From assembly GCF_001543175.1 (NCBI RefSeq), contig NZ_CP014161.1, forward strand, positions 310,001 through 374,000: a stretch of 64,000 bases of DNA, read 5' to 3'. This document shows, piece after piece, positions 25,366-33,816 of the stretch. The translations under genes were made by a program, and so were the position numbers. The first letter of the stretch is position 1. Each line of letters opens with the position of its first letter. The notes under the pieces were generated by a model that saw only the letters and a list, made by a program, of their open reading frames with translations, had not been told where the DNA came from and ran no database searches. This DNA is from Aerococcus urinae (GTDB taxonomy: Bacteria; Bacillota; Bacilli; Lactobacillales; Aerococcaceae).

Positions 25366-25960
25366 AACCTCCTTTGTGAGTGTTGGGGCCAGCTAGGGCT
25401 TGGTCTTTGTTTTGCACATCTTGCAAGGCTTGACGGCTCTTTTCTAGCTGACTTTCTAAATTCTTTAATTGGTTTTGTAAATTGACATGTTTCTCATTAA
25501 GGACCGCCATGGTATCCTCAAAGGTATCGATGGTGGCATCCTTTTCGCCGATTTCTTGGTAATACTGCTCTTCTTCTTCTAAGAAGTTTTGATAGTCATT
25601 GAGGTATTGCTCAACTTGGCCAGCTGTATCCTTAAGCGATTGGCGTAAGCCTTCATCTTCAATTTTTTCACTGACTTGTTTTAAGGCAGTGAGTTCCTTG
25701 ATGGCTTTTTGAGTGGCTTCTTCACGTAGTTTGAGGTTCTTTCCTGTTTGACTATTTTTGTCCCCTAAGCGACTCAATGAAGAGTCTTTGCTGATATCAG
25801 TTTCAAAGTGACTTTGCAGTTCAGCTTCCTGTGCTTGAATCTGATTCAGTTGGCTAGTGATGGTTTCAATATTTTCTAGGGCTGACTGTTCGGCAGGTTG
25901 TTTGCCACAGGCGACCAGAGTAAAGACCATGACTAGCAATAGTCCCAATTTCTTTACCAT
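25352..25960 (-). CDS. YkyA-family cell-wall-binding lipoprotein
   Basis: A lipoprotein of about 202 residues with signal peptide and lipobox L-V-A-C (Cys about 18 from the chosen start), followed by an almost wholly helical Gln/Glu/Lys-rich domain as in YkyA (PF10368). It probably lies between membrane and wall; its function is unknown. The frame begins three codons earlier, but that ATG overlaps the AAAAGG site, so the second ATG is preferred. It is the first gene of a two-gene operon with the DUF4015 hydrolase. A WalR box lies about 160 bp upstream. Confidence 0.85.
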   Translation of the reverse strand: MVKKLGLLLVMVFTLVACGKQPAEQSALENIETITSQLNQIQAQEAELQSHFETDISKDSSLSRLGDKNSQTGKNLKLREEATQKAIKELTALKQVSEKIEDEGLRQSLKDTAGQVEQYLNDYQNFLEEEEQYYQEIGEKDATIDTFEDTMAVLNEKHVNLQNQLKNLESQLEKSRQALQDVQNKDQALAGPNTHKGGYDFV

Positions 25961-26121
25961 ATTTCTCATCCTTTTCTTATAAATAAAATAAAACTGTTTT
26001 CAGTATAACAAAAAAAGAAAGGCTTTCCTACTCATCTTCATTCTCCTTTTCACTCCGTCATTTAGCTCAATTTGCTCTTAGTAAAGGTTTCATAGTATGC
26101 GTGTCAATTCAAAAAGAAAGC

Positions 26122-26138
26122 TTAACATTTTGATAACA
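26122..26138 (-). promoter_or_regulatory. WalR box between the YkyA operon and the divergent hydrolase
   Basis: TTAACA-N5-ATAACA is the complement of TGTTAT-N5-TGTTAA, a full match to TGTWAH-N5-TGTWAH. On the minus strand a TACTAT-like -10 lies about 20 bp downstream (near 26100), which would place the box over the -35 region of the YkyA promoter. Confidence 0.6.
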
Positions 26139-26222
26139 TTGACCTAGGCTATCGCCCTTGACCGCGCTTTAATTGTATAATAAGAGGTAAGTTTAAGGGC
26201 TAAAAGAAAGAGGTTAGCATTC

Positions 26223-27188
26223 ATGTCAAGAAAGAAACGTTTATTAGCTTATGCAGCAACGGTGGTTGCCAGTTTAGCGGGCTATGCTTATCATGCCCTT
26301 TACCAAGAAGATCGGAGCGTAAAGAGTCGGCTCTTAGAGGACTTCTACCGGCTCAAAGACCGGTTAAAAAATGCTGATGAGGCTGATTACCGCCACTTCC
26401 TAGAAGACCAGCTAAAGACTGCTCGGCAGGGAGATTTAAGCTATCCCAAGAAACATGGCATGAACATCTCTCTCTCAAGCTATCAAAATGGGAAAGCCTA
26501 TGTGCTCAGCCCAGAAAACTCTCGTCCAGATAAACTAGTGGTTTATTTCCATGGGGGGCATCGGATTGAAGCAATTTCGCCTAAGGAATGGCGGTTTTTG
26601 GAAAATTTTGCTGAAGATAATAAGCTGCGCCTATTAATCCCCTATATTGAACCCCTTTCCTACGCTTATTTTGATGAAGAAGTGGACCGTTTAGAGGCTT
26701 TACTGGATGAAATTAGTCTGGACTATACCGATGAAGACCTCTATTTAATGGCTTCAGATACTGGTGCGCTATTTGCCTTACCCATTGCAAGAGATAGCAG
26801 TAGTGATCTTATCCTTGAAGGGTTGATTTTACTTTCACCTTGGGTAACGACGAAACATAGCATCACTAGCAGTCAAGACGAGGAACAAAAAGATTACTTG
26901 ATGACCTTTTCTGATTACCAAGCCATTGCCAGTCTATGGCAAGCGAGTGAGGGCAGAATTATTGCCCTAGACGCTGACCAGGCAGGGGCCTTACCCAAGG
27001 TCCATCTCTTTATGGGGAAGAAAGATGTCCAATATTTAGAAGTCTTAGCCTTTTACCGGAAATTAAAGCAAAAGGGACTGGCGGTCGATTTTTATGCTTT
27101 TGATTATTTGACTCACAACTTCCATTTCTTGACTATTCCTGAGCAGGATGAAGTCATTGATTTAATCGCTAAAGTCGTCTTGCCTTAA
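26223..27188 (+). CDS. Alpha/beta-hydrolase-fold protein with degenerate nucleophile motif
   Basis: A 321-residue protein with a short N-terminal hydrophobic segment (about 7-24), then an alpha/beta-hydrolase core. V-V-Y-F-H-G-G-H resembles the oxyanion loop of hormone-sensitive-lipase-type esterases, and a late G-K-K-D and T-H-N-F-H-F supply plausible acid and histidine. Where G-D-S-A-G is expected it reads A-S-D-T-G (177-181), so the serine is off by one. It may be inactive or use a shifted Ser178. It has a TATAAT at 26176 and stands alone. Confidence 0.72.
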   Translation: MSRKKRLLAYAATVVASLAGYAYHALYQEDRSVKSRLLEDFYRLKDRLKNADEADYRHFLEDQLKTARQGDLSYPKKHGMNISLSSYQNGKAYVLSPENSRPDKLVVYFHGGHRIEAISPKEWRFLENFAEDNKLRLLIPYIEPLSYAYFDEEVDRLEALLDEISLDYTDEDLYLMASDTGALFALPIARDSSSDLILEGLILLSPWVTTKHSITSSQDEEQKDYLMTFSDYQAIASLWQASEGRIIALDADQAGALPKVHLFMGKKDVQYLEVLAFYRKLKQKGLAVDFYAFDYLTHNFHFLTIPEQDEVIDLIAKVVLP

Positions 27189-27259
27189 TACTTTTTTATA
27201 GTTATCTATTGGCTTTCTTGTTATAATAGTCAATAAAGATCAGAAAGGAAGATGTAAAA

Positions 27260-27967
27260 GTGTTTGGATTTCCTTTATTCTACATGTTTGATCCTACCAT
27301 TATCTTGTTAATTATCGGTGCCATTATTGCCGGGATTGCCTCTTGGAATGTCAACCGAACTTTTGATAAATATAGCCGCTATACTAACCGCCGGGGCTTA
27401 ACTGCTGACCAGGTGGCTCGGATGATGTTGGACCATAACCAAATTGGTCATGTGGGGGTGAGTACGGTGCGTGGGAAATTAACGGACTACTACGATCCCC
27501 GTGATAAGAATCTCTATCTCTCGGACCAAGTTTCCCAAGAGAGCTCGATTTCAGCCATTGGTGTTGCTGCCCATGAGTGCGGCCATGCCCTGCAGGATGC
27601 TGATAACTATGCCTTTATGCGGATCCGAGAAAAAATCGTCCCCGTGGTTAACTTCGGCTCCAGTCTGTCCATGCCTATCCTGTTACTTGGGGTCCTTTTT
27701 GGAATGAATCAAACCCTGATTAATATTGGGATTGCCTTGTTTTCCTTGGCCTTGTTATTTCAATTGGTGACTTTACCGGTTGAATTTGATGCTTCTAGAC
27801 GGGCCATTCGTTGTCTCGACGAAATGAATATTCTGAGTCAGGAAGAATTACCCTATGCTAAGTCTACTTTAAGAGCGGCTGCTCTCACTTATGTAGCTGG
27901 GACAGTCTCTACCTTACTTTCGCTCTTGCGGATTATTATTCTTTTCGGTGGCAATCGCCGTGACTAA
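27260..27967 (+). CDS. Membrane zinc metallopeptidase, YugP family
   Basis: A 235-residue membrane protein with an N-terminal helix (about 8-27), a zincin motif A-A-H-E-C-G-H-A-L-Q (about 107-116) and two or three helices after it; E-F-D-A-S-R-R-A supplies the likely third metal ligand. This matches the neutral zinc metallopeptidase family (Zn_peptidase_2, YugP). The physiological substrate is unknown. The start is GTG with GAAAGGAAG upstream; an ATG eight codons later is possible. Confidence 0.9.
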   Translation: MFGFPLFYMFDPTIILLIIGAIIAGIASWNVNRTFDKYSRYTNRRGLTADQVARMMLDHNQIGHVGVSTVRGKLTDYYDPRDKNLYLSDQVSQESSISAIGVAAHECGHALQDADNYAFMRIREKIVPVVNFGSSLSMPILLLGVLFGMNQTLINIGIALFSLALLFQLVTLPVEFDASRRAIRCLDEMNILSQEELPYAKSTLRAAALTYVAGTVSTLLSLLRIIILFGGNRRD

Positions 27968-28002
27968 ATCTATTTATTCTTTTTTGAATAGGATTGCATA
28001 TT

Positions 28003-28039
28003 AAAAAAGCGTGACCAATTTTTTGGCCACGCTTTTTTT
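28003..28039. terminator. Bidirectional terminator between the zinc peptidase gene and glnA
   Basis: AAAAAAGCGTGACCAA pairs with TGGCCACGCTTTTTT, with A and T tracts at both ends. Confidence 0.87.
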
Positions 28040-28052
28040 GAAAACTGTTCAA

Positions 28053-29390
28053 TTAGTAAGCTTTTAAGTAACGTTCAACTTCCCATTGGGTGACTTGGGT
28101 TTCATATTCATCGTGCTCAATGGTTTTTGCTGTAATGAAGTTATTGGATAGGTGACTACCGAGAGCATCGAGTACCACTTGGTCTTCTTTGAGGAAGTTA
28201 ACCGCTTCTTTTAAGTTAGAAGGCAGTTGTTCAATATGAGACTCCCGTAACTCTTTTGAAGTCATGTTGTAAATGTTTCGGTCAATGGGTTCAGGAACAG
28301 GGAGTTTGTTTTCAATCCCGTCTAAACCGGCATAGATGCAAGCTGCCATAACGAGGTAGGGGTTAGCGGAAGGGTCTACTGACCGTAATTCAATCCGAGT
28401 CGAATTGCCACGAGCTGCAGGAATTCGAACTAATGGTGACCGGTTTTGGGCAGACCAGGCGATATAGACTGGGGCTTCATAACCAGGAGTCAGGCGTTTG
28501 TAGGAGTTAACGATTGGGTTACCCAGAGCAGTGATGGCCTTGGCATGTTTTAAGATCCCAGCAACAAATAGGTGGGCGGTTTCGGAAAGGCCGTCAGCAC
28601 TGTTTTCATCGTAGAAGGTATTGCCGTTTTCATCAAAGAGGGACATGTTGCAGTGCATCCCTGAACCAGCGATACCGTATACAGGTTTAGGCATGAAGGT
28701 GGCATAGAGATTATGCTTGCGGGCGATTGACTTAACAATCAATTTGAAGATTTGGACCTTATCACAAGCATCCACCACATCAGAATACTTAAAGTCAATT
28801 TCATGTTGGCCAGGGGCACATTCATGGTGACTGGCTTCCACTTCAAAGCCCATTTCTTCTAAGGTAAGGACGATATCGCGGCGGCAATTTTCACCGAGAT
28901 CAACGGGAGCCAGGTCAAAGTAACCCCCATGGTCATTAACTTCAGTCGTTGGTTCGTCACTGTCATTTAATTTAAAGAGGAAGAATTCTGCTTCTAAACC
29001 GAGGTTGAATTCCTTAAAGCCATCGTCATTTAGACGTTGGACACAGCGTTTCAGGTTACCGCGGGGGTCACCGATAAAGGGTGTGCCATCTGTGGAATAA
29101 ATATCACAGAGCAGTAAGCCGATTTTCTTATTGTCACCAGCGGTCCAAGGGAAGATTAACCAAGTATTTAAATCGGGAATTAAATACATGTCGGATTCCT
29201 CGATACGAACAAAACCGTCGATAGAAGAACCGTCAAACATCAGTTTATTATCCAAAACCTTATCTAATTGACTAATCGGCACTTCGACATTTTTTAGGGT
29301 GCCGTTGACATCGCTAAAGACGAGGCGGAGAAAGTGGACATTTTCTTTTTTGATATCGGAACGGATTTGCTCTTCGCTAATTTGTTTCAT
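28053..29390 (-). CDS. glnA: Glutamine synthetase, type I-alpha
   Basis: A 445-residue glutamine synthetase joining ammonia to glutamate with ATP. It has the beta-grasp opening ([10 protein letters not shown]), the D-G-S-S signature (residues 54-57), the ATP-binding K-P-x-x-G-x-x-G-S-G-M-H segment and N-R-S-P-L-V-R-I-P with the flexible-loop residues. The length suits the feedback-regulated Gram-positive GSI-alpha form, which also signals nitrogen state to GlnR. Two GlnR boxes lie upstream, but glnR itself is not adjacent, unlike the usual glnRA operon. Confidence 0.97.
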   Translation of the reverse strand: MKQISEEQIRSDIKKENVHFLRLVFSDVNGTLKNVEVPISQLDKVLDNKLMFDGSSIDGFVRIEESDMYLIPDLNTWLIFPWTAGDNKKIGLLLCDIYSTDGTPFIGDPRGNLKRCVQRLNDDGFKEFNLGLEAEFFLFKLNDSDEPTTEVNDHGGYFDLAPVDLGENCRRDIVLTLEEMGFEVEASHHECAPGQHEIDFKYSDVVDACDKVQIFKLIVKSIARKHNLYATFMPKPVYGIAGSGMHCNMSLFDENGNTFYDENSADGLSETAHLFVAGILKHAKAITALGNPIVNSYKRLTPGYEAPVYIAWSAQNRSPLVRIPAARGNSTRIELRSVDPSANPYLVMAACIYAGLDGIENKLPVPEPIDRNIYNMTSKELRESHIEQLPSNLKEAVNFLKEDQVVLDALGSHLSNNFITAKTIEHDEYETQVTQWEVERYLKAY

Positions 29391-29437
29391 CTTTTTATAA
29401 CTCCAATCTTCTTAACAGCTTAGTTAATCGATTTCTA

Positions 29438-29454
29438 TGTAAGAAAATATAACA
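29438..29454 (-). promoter_or_regulatory. GlnR box 1 upstream of glnA
   Basis: TGTAA-N7-TAACA is the exact TGTNA-N7-TNACA palindrome of GlnR/TnrA, 48 bp upstream of the glnA start codon. Confidence 0.8.
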
Positions 29455-29456
29455 CA

Positions 29457-29473
29457 TGTAAAATAAGATCACA
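29457..29473 (-). promoter_or_regulatory. GlnR box 2 upstream of glnA
   Basis: TGTAA-N7-TCACA, also an exact TGTNA-N7-TNACA match, directly beside box 1. The remaining gap to 29704 holds only AT-rich sequence and the presumed promoter of the cyclodeaminase gene. Confidence 0.75.
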
Positions 29474-29704
29474 AGAAAAAATTATTCATAAATTCTAAAG
29501 TTTTTCTTATATCAGGAACACCATCTAGCTATGGTATTATTAATAAGTAAAAATAATCAAAAAAGCTGATGCCTTTCCCTGGTGTTTTGGTTAAAATAAG
29601 GAAAACATGCTCGATAGGATTGCAAGTGATTTACCTGGCCCTTAATGAGCTTGGGAGTAATGTTTGATTATTTAACCAAATAAAAAGAAAAGAGTGAGCT
29701 TGAA

Positions 29705-30331
29705 ATGGAACTAGAATCATTAATTAAAGCAGTGGCTTCTAAGGCGCCTGCCCCAGGTGGTGGGGCGGTTTCCTGTGTCACTGGTAGTTTTGCTTGTGCC
29801 TTAGCAAGTATGGCGGCTAAGGTGACTTTGGACCGGACTGACTTTTCCAAGGATGCCAACACAGCGGCTAACTTATCTGACCTAGCCCACCAAATGGACC
29901 GGGACAGTGACAGTTTCTTACATTTTGCTCGTGAAGACGAAAAGGTCTCTGCTCGGCTCTTTGCGGCTTACAAGCAAAAGGCAAGTAGTGAGGATGAAAA
30001 ACAAGCCCGCAGTGAACAGATCCAAGTGACCTTAATCCAAGCGACTCACTTACCCCTGCAAGTCATTGCCTTAGTGGTTGATGATTTGGCTCTACTAGAA
30101 AACGTCGCTCGTCTCGTTAAGCCAAGCATCTTAGCTGACGTTGAGGTAGCTAGGGACCACTTGTTGACTGCCTTTAAGGGCTCTAACCATAATGTAGAAA
30201 ACAATTTGGCCTTAATTAAAGACCAGGCCAGCGCCCAATTTTTAGCTAAAAAACAAAGTGCCCTCTTAGACCGGATTGAAAAGCTGGACCAAGCCCTACT
30301 TGAAGAAATTGAAAAACGCAAGGGAAAATAA
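29705..30331 (+). CDS. Cyclodeaminase/cyclohydrolase family protein (FchA-like)
   Basis: A 208-residue helical protein of the formiminotetrahydrofolate cyclodeaminase / methenyltetrahydrofolate cyclohydrolase family. The diagnostic loop A-P-A-P-G-G-G-A-V-S lies at residues 15-24. The family interconverts one-carbon tetrahydrofolates; which of the two reactions applies cannot be told. GAGTGAG is a fair ribosome site. No histidine-degradation genes are near, which favours a general folate role. Confidence 0.88.
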   Translation: MELESLIKAVASKAPAPGGGAVSCVTGSFACALASMAAKVTLDRTDFSKDANTAANLSDLAHQMDRDSDSFLHFAREDEKVSARLFAAYKQKASSEDEKQARSEQIQVTLIQATHLPLQVIALVVDDLALLENVARLVKPSILADVEVARDHLLTAFKGSNHNVENNLALIKDQASAQFLAKKQSALLDRIEKLDQALLEEIEKRKGK

Positions 30332-30417
30332 GCCAGCTTTCTTGGCTAAATTTGGCGATTGAGAGCCACTACTAGTCTGGTGACGCTTTAATGCGCGGAC
30401 AATTTGTAAAAAAAGAG

Positions 30418-30447
30418 TTTGCAAATAAAGAAAAAGTAGTGTACTAT
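30418..30447 (+). promoter_or_regulatory. Probable promoter of the mgtA transcript
   Basis: TTTGCA-N18-TACTAT, ending about 24 bp before the riboswitch aptamer. Confidence 0.55.
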
Positions 30448-30470
30448 ACTATGTGGAAAATTTGAATACC

Positions 30471-30625
30471 GAAGTGTTAGGCAGAGGCTCCTGTATAAAC
30501 ATAAGCTATCGCCCAAAAATGTCGAGAGACGCCAATGGGTAAAACAGAGATTGTCGAAATAAGGCTTTCTCCAGGTAGCTAAGAATTTTTTCTTTACGTT
30601 ATACAGTGCTAAAACTCAGACGAAG
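30471..30625 (+). ncRNA. M-box (ykoK) magnesium riboswitch aptamer
   Basis: The leader carries the conserved M-box segments in order: GTTAGGCAGAGGCTCCTGTA, GCCCAAAAATGTCGAGAGAC, GCCAATGGGT, a variable stem with GAAATAAGG, and ATACAGTGCTAAAACTC, closed by GAAG-type outer pairing. M-box RNAs bind several Mg2+ ions and switch off transport genes when Mg2+ is ample. It lies upstream of mgtA, the expected target. Confidence 0.95.
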
Positions 30626-30655
30626 CAACTCAATCAACTGAGCTTATTAATTATG

Positions 30656-30690
30656 GAGTCTCTACTTTCTTGGGTAGGGGCTCTTTTTAT
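30656..30690 (+). terminator. Riboswitch-controlled terminator
   Basis: GAGTCTCTAC pairs with GTAGGGGCTC, then T5. It is the likely expression platform of the M-box; ACTCAATCAACTGAG just before may take part in the alternative fold. Confidence 0.82.
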
Positions 30691-30720
30691 TTTGCCAAGG
30701 AAAAGATGGAGGTGATGGCT

Positions 30721-30813
30721 ATGGAGGAAGAGCAAGAACAGATAGCGGAAAGTCGACAGCAAGGGAGTTTAATGCTTGATCTCTTAAGGCCATTACCAGG
30801 GTCTTTGATTTAG
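30721..30813 (+). CDS. Acidic 30-residue leader peptide between the M-box and mgtA
   Basis: A small frame of 30 codons starting M-E-E-E-Q-E-Q-I-A-E and ending L-R-P-L-P-G-S-L-I. It has an excellent ribosome site (GGAGGTGAT at 30708-30716, 8 nt from the ATG), stronger than that of mgtA. In-frame ATGs at 30706 and 30715 could lengthen it by up to 5 residues. It stops 30 bp before the mgtA ATG. Acidic runs near the N-terminus are known to destabilise translating ribosomes at low Mg2+ in enteric bacteria, as with the MgtL leader. A control role here is inference. Confidence 0.6.
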   Translation: MEEEQEQIAESRQQGSLMLDLLRPLPGSLI

Positions 30814-30843
30814 CTTTAGGCTCCCACAGAAAGGAGCATAACG

Positions 30844-33486
30844 ATGAAAAAATTTGAAAACCAAGGTCGCTACCGGCAATTTGCTGCTTATTCTGAAGGC
30901 GAGCTTTTTAACTACTATAAAATTGATAAAAACGGCCTCAGCGATGACCAAGTCCAAGCCTTGCGAGAAGAATACGGAGAAAATGTGATCGATTATGGGG
31001 ACAAAGCTTCCTTAATGGAAGAACTTGTCCAAGCCTATCTCACCCCCTTTACCCTAATTTTAATTGGTCTGGCTATCATTTCATTCTTTACTGACTATGT
31101 CTTTGCGGCGGCGGATAGTCGTGATTGTATTAGTTCAGTGATTATTCTGGTCCTGGTCTTTATTTCTGGGACCGTATCCTTTATCCAATCCAAGCAATCC
31201 AATGATGCGGCGGAACACTTAAAAGAAATGGTAAAAGTGACTGCCAATGTCAAACGCGCGGGCGATTTTAACGAAATTCCAACCGAAGAGATTGTGTGCG
31301 GGGACTTGGTTAAATTATCGGCAGGAGACCTTATCCCTGCTGACTTGCGGATTATTGAAAGTAAGGACCTCTTTGTTTCCCAAGCGGCCATGACTGGAGA
31401 ATCCTATCCGGTAGAAAAAATGGCCCAGGCTACAGACCATGCTGAGACTGTGGTAGATGAGGCCAACTTGGCCTTTATGGGGTCAAATGTTATTAGTGGT
31501 AGTGCAATCGGGCTAGTGATTGCTGTCGGGGAGGACACCCTCTTTGGTGATATTGCTAAAACGGTGACCACTGAAGAAGAAGTCACCAACTTTGACATCG
31601 GAATTAGTAAAATTTCTACCCTCTTAATGCGCTTTATGGGAGTGATGGTTCCGGTAGTCTTTCTGATTAATGGTATCCATATGAAGAATTGGCTGGATGC
31701 TTTGATCTTTGCCATTTCGGTTGCGGTCGGCTTGACCCCGGAAATGCTTCCGATGATCGTGACCACTAACCTGGTCAAGGGGTCACAAACCATGGCCAAG
31801 GGCGGTACCATTGTAAAAAACTTGAATGCCATTCAAAGCTTTGGCGCTATGGATGTCTTATGTACCGATAAAACCGGGACCCTGACCCAAGATAAAATTG
31901 TTTTAGAAATGCATTTGAACTGTGATGGCGATGAAGACAGTGGGGTACTCCGCCATGCCTACTTGAATTCCTACTACCAAACCGGTTTGAAGAACCTGAT
32001 GGATGTGGCCATTATTGAAGCGACCCACCGGGAACTGGACCTGGACCCTAACTACTACCATAAAGTCGATGAAATCCCCTTTGACTTTGAACGGCGGCGG
32101 ATGAGTGTCGTTGTGGAAGATAAAGCGGGAAAACGGCAACTAATTACCAAAGGGGCGGTGGAAGAAATGCTAGCCATTTCCTCCCTGGTTCTCAAACAAG
32201 GCCAAGCCATTCCTTTAACGGATGATCTCCGGCAAGAAATCCGTCAACAAGTCAAAGATCTCAATGAAGACGGTCTAAGGGTCATCGGCATTGCTCAAAA
32301 AACCAACCCACCAGCAGTGGATGCTTTTAGCATTGAAGATGAGTCGGATATGCTTTTGATTGGCTACCTAGCCTTCCTTGACCCACCTAAGGAATCCACC
32401 CAACCGGCCCTCAAGGCTCTGGCTGACCACCATGTGGATGTGAAGGTTCTGACGGGCGATAATGAAGAAGTTACCCGGTCAGTTTGTCGTCAAGTAGGGA
32501 TTTCGGCAGATAGTATTATTAATGGGATTGACTTGGAAGCTATGGACGAGGAGGCCTTGGCTCAAGCGGTGGAAGACTACCAAGTTTTCGTCAAAATTTC
32601 TCCTCAACAAAAGGCCCAAATTACCCAAATTCTCCAAGATAACGGCCATGTGGTTGGTTTTATGGGTGACGGGATTAATGATGCCGCTGCCTTAACGACT
32701 TCTGATGTCGGGATTTCTGTTGATACTGCAGTCGATATTGCCAAGGAATCAGCCGATATCATTCTTTTAGAAAAAGATTTGATGATTTTAGAAAAGGGTG
32801 TCGTTTCTGGTCGGGAAATATTTGGAAATATTATGAAATATATTAATATTACGACTTCATCAAATTTTGGGAATACTTTTTCCATCTTGATGGCCTCCTT
32901 ATTCTTACCTTTCTTGCCCATGATGCCGACCCAACTTTTAGTCTTGAACCTGATCTATGACATCGCCTGCATTTCCATTCCTTGGGATCGCATGGATGCC
33001 TCCTACTTGAAGGAACCTAAGAACTGGGACGCTTCGCATGTGAAGAATTTTATGATTTACTTTGGTCCAATTTCTTCCATCTTTGATGTGCTTTCCTTTG
33101 TGGCGCTTTATCATTGGATTATTCCCCAAGTCCTAAACGGAACTTATTGGAGCTTATCGACGGGACAACAAGCAGTTTTTGAAGCCTTGTTCCATTCAGG
33201 TTGGTTCGTGGTTTCCTTATGGTCACAAACCCTAGTTCTTCATATGCTAAGAACGGAAAAACTACCCTTTATTCAAAGCCGGCCATCCTTTATCTTTACC
33301 ACGATCACGACCATTGGGATTATCTTTGGTAGTTTATTGCCTCGGACCAAGTTAGGCTTCTATCTAGGTTTAGCCCCCTTACCCGGATCTTTCTGGCTCT
33401 TACTGGTGGCTATTGTGATTTCCTATCTGGTCTTAGTGACCTTGGTCAAACATTTCTATGTTAAACATTATGGAAAGTTGCTCTAA
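30844..33486 (+). CDS. mgtA: Magnesium-importing P-type ATPase
   Basis: An 880-residue P3B-type ATPase for Mg2+ uptake. A cytoplasmic N-terminal cation-ATPase domain is followed by membrane helices M1-M2 (about 60-120), the actuator loop with T-G-E-S-Y-P-V-E, M3-M4, phosphorylated Asp342 in D-K-T-G-T-L-T, the K-G-A nucleotide motif, T-G-D-N and G-D-G-I-N-D hinge, and about six C-terminal helices. Length and motif set fit MgtA/MgtB. It is controlled by the M-box and probably by the acidic leader peptide, giving possibly two layers of Mg2+ sensing. Confidence 0.96.
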   Translation: MKKFENQGRYRQFAAYSEGELFNYYKIDKNGLSDDQVQALREEYGENVIDYGDKASLMEELVQAYLTPFTLILIGLAIISFFTDYVFAAADSRDCISSVIILVLVFISGTVSFIQSKQSNDAAEHLKEMVKVTANVKRAGDFNEIPTEEIVCGDLVKLSAGDLIPADLRIIESKDLFVSQAAMTGESYPVEKMAQATDHAETVVDEANLAFMGSNVISGSAIGLVIAVGEDTLFGDIAKTVTTEEEVTNFDIGISKISTLLMRFMGVMVPVVFLINGIHMKNWLDALIFAISVAVGLTPEMLPMIVTTNLVKGSQTMAKGGTIVKNLNAIQSFGAMDVLCTDKTGTLTQDKIVLEMHLNCDGDEDSGVLRHAYLNSYYQTGLKNLMDVAIIEATHRELDLDPNYYHKVDEIPFDFERRRMSVVVEDKAGKRQLITKGAVEEMLAISSLVLKQGQAIPLTDDLRQEIRQQVKDLNEDGLRVIGIAQKTNPPAVDAFSIEDESDMLLIGYLAFLDPPKESTQPALKALADHHVDVKVLTGDNEEVTRSVCRQVGISADSIINGIDLEAMDEEALAQAVEDYQVFVKISPQQKAQITQILQDNGHVVGFMGDGINDAAALTTSDVGISVDTAVDIAKESADIILLEKDLMILEKGVVSGREIFGNIMKYINITTSSNFGNTFSILMASLFLPFLPMMPTQLLVLNLIYDIACISIPWDRMDASYLKEPKNWDASHVKNFMIYFGPISSIFDVLSFVALYHWIIPQVLNGTYWSLSTGQQAVFEALFHSGWFVVSLWSQTLVLHMLRTEKLPFIQSRPSFIFTTITTIGIIFGSLLPRTKLGFYLGLAPLPGSFWLLLVAIVISYLVLVTLVKHFYVKHYGKLL

Positions 33487-33504
33487 GTATACTGGGGCTT
33501 GGAT

Positions 33505-33533
33505 TTGACAATTAGGGTGAAATTACCTATACT
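33505..33533 (+). promoter_or_regulatory. Promoter of tyrS
   Basis: TTGACA-N17-TATACT, close to the sigma-A ideal, shortly before the T-box leader. Confidence 0.85.
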
Positions 33534-33545
33534 GATGAAGAATAT

Positions 33546-33751
33546 TAAGCAAGACAAGCCCAGTAGTGGTTAACAGTTGACTTGATAGCGAGCTAGTGGT
33601 TGGTGGAAACTAGTACCTGTTAATGATGAATTACACTTGTTAGAGGAATTGCTAGGTGGCGCTACCTTATCGCGCGAGAGTGGCTTTTTTAAGCAACTTG
33701 GGTGGTACCACGGTAACAATCGTCCCTGTCTGTCTGGCAGGGACTTTTTTT
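33546..33751 (+). ncRNA. T-box leader (tyrosine) with terminator/antiterminator
   Basis: The leader includes stem I with the distal GGTTGGTGGAAAC loop region, the specifier loop GAATTACAC around 33629 that offers codon TAC (Tyr), the 3' T-box GGGTGGTACCACGG (33700-33713), and a terminator (GTCCCTG...CAGGGAC plus T7, 33722-33751). Uncharged tRNA-Tyr pairs with the specifier and the T-box bulge and stabilises the antiterminator. Confidence 0.93.
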
Positions 33752-33816
33752 ATTGCTTAATAAGAGAATTGACAGAACTTTAAACAGACTAAAATGAGAC
33801 AAGAAGGAGTAGTTCC

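Noticed and set aside
33491-33565. Long-range inverted repeat between the end of mgtA and the tyrS leader
   Set aside because: The arms (ACTGGGGCTTG and CAAGCCCAGT) flank the tyrS promoter with a 54-bp loop and are uneven. This is probably chance.
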